From: Russula earlei
Taxonomy: Eukaryota > Basidiomycota > Agaricomycetes > Russulales > Russulaceae
Length of the DNA stretch: 33,102 nt
Reading direction: 5' to 3'
Assembly (NCBI GenBank): GCA_025769875.1
Contig: JAGFNK010000573.1
Coordinates: forward strand, 1-33,102
In this document: one piece after another, positions 31,043 to 33,102 of the stretch
Position numbering within the stretch: position 1 is the stretch's first letter
Layout of the letters: each line of letters starts with the position of its first letter
Notes under the pieces: model-generated
The model's input: the letters and a program-made list of their open reading frames with translations, nothing else
Told to the model about the DNA's origin: nothing
The model's database searches: none
Translations under genes and position numbers: made by a program

Positions 31043-31366
31043 ATGACTACAACTCGAGACTGGAAGACTAAAGGGTATCAAGTCCCAACTATCGAAGGAC
31101 TGGCTGCTCTCAAATGCCCCTTTGAGCTGTTGCCTGATCAAGAGAAGAATGTTCCCAGTATAACCATGTTCGACGATGGTGTCGAATTCTACACCATACA
31201 GAAAGACAGTGTCCCATGGACCGGCTATTATGCCAACTGGATGGGTGCCAAGGTAGCCCTCGGTCACATCTACGGCCTTTGGTTCGAAATCGAAAGGCGC
31301 GGGGACACGTGGGAAGCGACGCGCGTCGCTCGCCCAGCCTTCAGACTCCAACAAAGCCCTCTTTGA
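31043..31366 (+). CDS. Small unrecognised protein upstream of gag in element B (107 aa)
   Basis: A clean ATG-to-TGA frame between the LTR and gag. The N-terminus is MTTTRDWKTKGYQVPTIEG. The middle is rich in Trp/Tyr/Gly (WTGYYANWMGAKVALGHIYG) and the end basic (ATRVARPAFRLQQ). There is no membrane span, zinc motif or family I recognise. It is in good open frame while gag just downstream has frame changes. Its position suggests a separately translated small protein on the genomic RNA; it might instead be an N-terminal gag exon. Confidence 0.55.
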   Translation: MTTTRDWKTKGYQVPTIEGLAALKCPFELLPDQEKNVPSITMFDDGVEFYTIQKDSVPWTGYYANWMGAKVALGHIYGLWFEIERRGDTWEATRVARPAFRLQQSPL

Positions 31367-31471
31367 GGCATCAATATTACTACACTGACAGCCTCAGGGA
31401 CACCCCTCCCTAGGTCTAGAGCTCCGAGCCAAACCCCAGCGCCAGGACCAATCCCCATCACCCCTGCCCCA

Positions 31472-32832
31472 ATGGAACTCGAACCAACGACCACGACGAA
31501 CGTCTTCATCGCCGCCACCAACCCCGACCCGGCCCAACCACAACCCGCTTCATCTGGGACAGCGCAACCCACCACTCGCGCCTCATTCCCCGGAATGGGA
31601 GGCCGCGGAATACGACCTCCAAGCCCCGACCCCGACCCCGACGATTACGACACACGCGCGGACCGCGACCGCAATACACGCGGCTCCGACAATGGGAAAC
31701 TCGAGGGGATTCCCCCCGAGTTCTTCAACGGCGACCGCGCGCGCACACACGCGTTCTTAGTCGCGTTCAATAGATTTATGTCCATGAACCACGACAGTAA
31801 GATTGCAAGAGATCCTATTAAGAAATGTGCATATTTTCTCTCACTGATGAAAGGACCCAAAGTCGAAGGATGGCTCGAAGCCATGGACCAGTGGCTCGAA
31901 GACGTACAGGAGGACCCCACCAACGTCCCACTCGGACTTACCGCGTGGGAGGCGCTTCGACAACAATTCCGTCGCACGTTTACCGACTACGCGGAACGCG
32001 AGAAGGCCAAGACAAACTCAAAGAATTAAAGATGAAAGATGGACTCTTAGACGACTATGTATCTGAATTCCAACTATTGGCAAGACGCGCAGGACTTGAT
32101 GTCGACGAACCAACAGTCATGCGACTGTTCGCTTGGGGACTCCCACGATCCCTAGTCGAGTCTTGTCTCGACCTTGAGGATCCTACTTCATTCACAGATT
32201 GGGTCGCAGCAGCACAGAAACACCATAGAGTCTGGATGCGCAAACGCGCGATTTTGTCTGACCACTCTAGCACACGCGGACGAAACGTCAACCAACCACA
32301 GAACAACAGACCTTGGGGACGACTGGTCAATTCGGCGTGGGGCCCAATCGCGGGAATAATCAAAACAACACAACCCACAACGCGACCCCGACTCCCACCA
32401 CGCGACCCGAACGTGATGGACACCCAGCGCGGGCGCCCGCTCGCAAGGCAGTCACCGAAGCCGAAAAGCAGAAACACAGAGAAGAAGGGAGATGCTTCCA
32501 TTGCTCTCTGCGAGGACACTTGGCCCGCGACTGCCCCACGAAACCGAAGTGCGAAATAACTCGTGCACGCGCCGCCGATACGACCACCGTCACATCCGAA
32601 TCCTCCACCATAGAAATAGTCGAGGAACATACAACCGACAAAGTCGCAAAGGCAGCGAAAGCAGCAAAAGCACTTTCGGTAGTTAGAAGAAAGGGAAGCC
32701 TTCATTAAGGCGTTAATGGGAGATGAGGAGGACAAAGAACAGGATTTTCTCGGAACGCTTGAGCATAACGGCGATTGCTCGAGCCTAGAATCGATCCCAT
32801 GTATAAGTCTCAAAGAAAATCAATATCAGTGA
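31472..32832 (+). pseudogene. Element B Gag with zinc knuckle, frameshifted
   Basis: Starts at ATG 31472-31474. An acidic Pro-rich N-terminus precedes the Ty3 Gag core (IPPEFFNGDRARTHAFLVAF, GPKVEGWLEAMDQW, ALRQQFRRTFTDYA). Near 32012 the frame shifts by one base, continuing with LKMKDGLLDDYVSEFQLLAR and LFAWGLPRSLVESCLDL. A second shift near 32312 leads to the knuckle CFHCSLRGHLARDC (about 32490-32530). A third near 32690 leads to EAFIKALMGDEEDKEQDF and the stop TGA at 32830-32832. With three frame changes it is unlikely to be functional as read. Confidence 0.85.
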
Positions 32833-33102
32833 TGACTACTATTTACATTGGATCGAACAAAGCCGAAAGAAAAGCCCTAATAGACAGTGGAGCTACTGAG
32901 TGCTTCATATCCCCGAAGTTGACAAAGGAATATGCCTACAAACTAAAAAGCTAATCCGACAAGAAGCGTCAAAAACGTCGACGGAACGCTAAACCGCTCA
33001 GGAAAGGTCACCCAAACCGTCCAATTAGAGTTGAAATTGCTGGGACAAAAGACACACGCATCAATTTCTAGTTGCAGACATAGGACAAGATGATATCATC
33101 CT
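32832..33102 (+). pseudogene. Element B protease, start of pol
   Basis: The ATG at 32832-32834 overlaps the Gag stop as TGATG. The product begins MTTIYIGSNKAERKALIDSG and has the retropepsin ALIDSGATECFIS, followed after a frame change near 32950 by NVDGTLNRSGKVTQ and a strand typical of retropepsins. The window ends inside it. RT and integrase should follow to the right. Confidence 0.8.

Larger units (their letters stand above)
30475..33102 (+). mobile_element. Ty3/Gypsy retrotransposon (element B), 5' part
   Basis: Plus-strand element inserted into gag of element A: 5' LTR (30475-30965), a small frame, gag with zinc knuckle, and the start of the protease, then the window ends. It differs from element A in sequence and organisation. 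The bases left of its LTR are GGGGG (30470-30474), the predicted target duplication. Confidence 0.85.

Overview
The window looks like a transposon-rich stretch of a filamentous basidiomycete genome, probably an agaricomycete. The host genes carry short GT-AG introns of about 45-110 nt, and one gene is a recognisable fungal cyclin C. The mobile elements are those usual in basidiomycetes: chromodomain Ty3/Gypsy, Ty1/Copia, PIF/Harbinger, Mutator-like and hAT. No species can be named from the sequence alone.

Layout. (1) Positions 1-9250 are a three-layer nest. A Copia element (minus strand, 5' LTR end at 9250) is broken twice. An intact-ended 3.38-kb PIF/Harbinger transposon (5771-9149, TAA target duplication, 200-bp terminal inverted repeats) sits inside its 5' LTR. 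An LTR element of unrecognised type (<1-3035, minus strand) sits inside its coding region. (2) Positions 9251-16799 are a host island: a tRNA-like gene, a two-finger C2H2 protein gene, a divergent pair formed by a ribosome-assembly RSA3-like gene and a cyclin C gene, and a small multi-span membrane protein gene. RSA3, cyclin C and the membrane protein all carry breaks (premature TAG codons, frameshifts, an odd splice donor), so this may be a decayed duplicate or a poorly polished assembly. (3) Positions 16809-19665 are a complete Mutator-like element with a perfect 9-bp target duplication and a four-exon transposase gene that reads without a break. (4) From 19885 to the right end is a second nest. 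A decayed hAT element holds a 546-bp solo LTR (5-bp duplication CTTTC) and a minus-strand Ty3/Gypsy element (3' LTR 23832-24431). The gag of that Ty3 element is interrupted at 30475 by a plus-strand Ty3/Gypsy element that runs off the window.

How the parts relate. Harbinger encodes two partners, a DDE transposase (broken) and a Myb/SANT-like protein (open). The Mutator transposase joins a zinc-chelating N-terminus, a MULE catalytic core and a SWIM finger. The minus-strand Ty3 element has gag, protease, RT, RNase H, integrase and chromodomain, followed by an extra 3' reading frame ending in a CCHC zinc knuckle. The points I find most worth following are that 3' knuckle frame, the unclassified LTR element with two long unrecognised reading frames and a bZIP-motif tandem array in its LTR, and the cluster of nonsense codons in neighbouring host genes.
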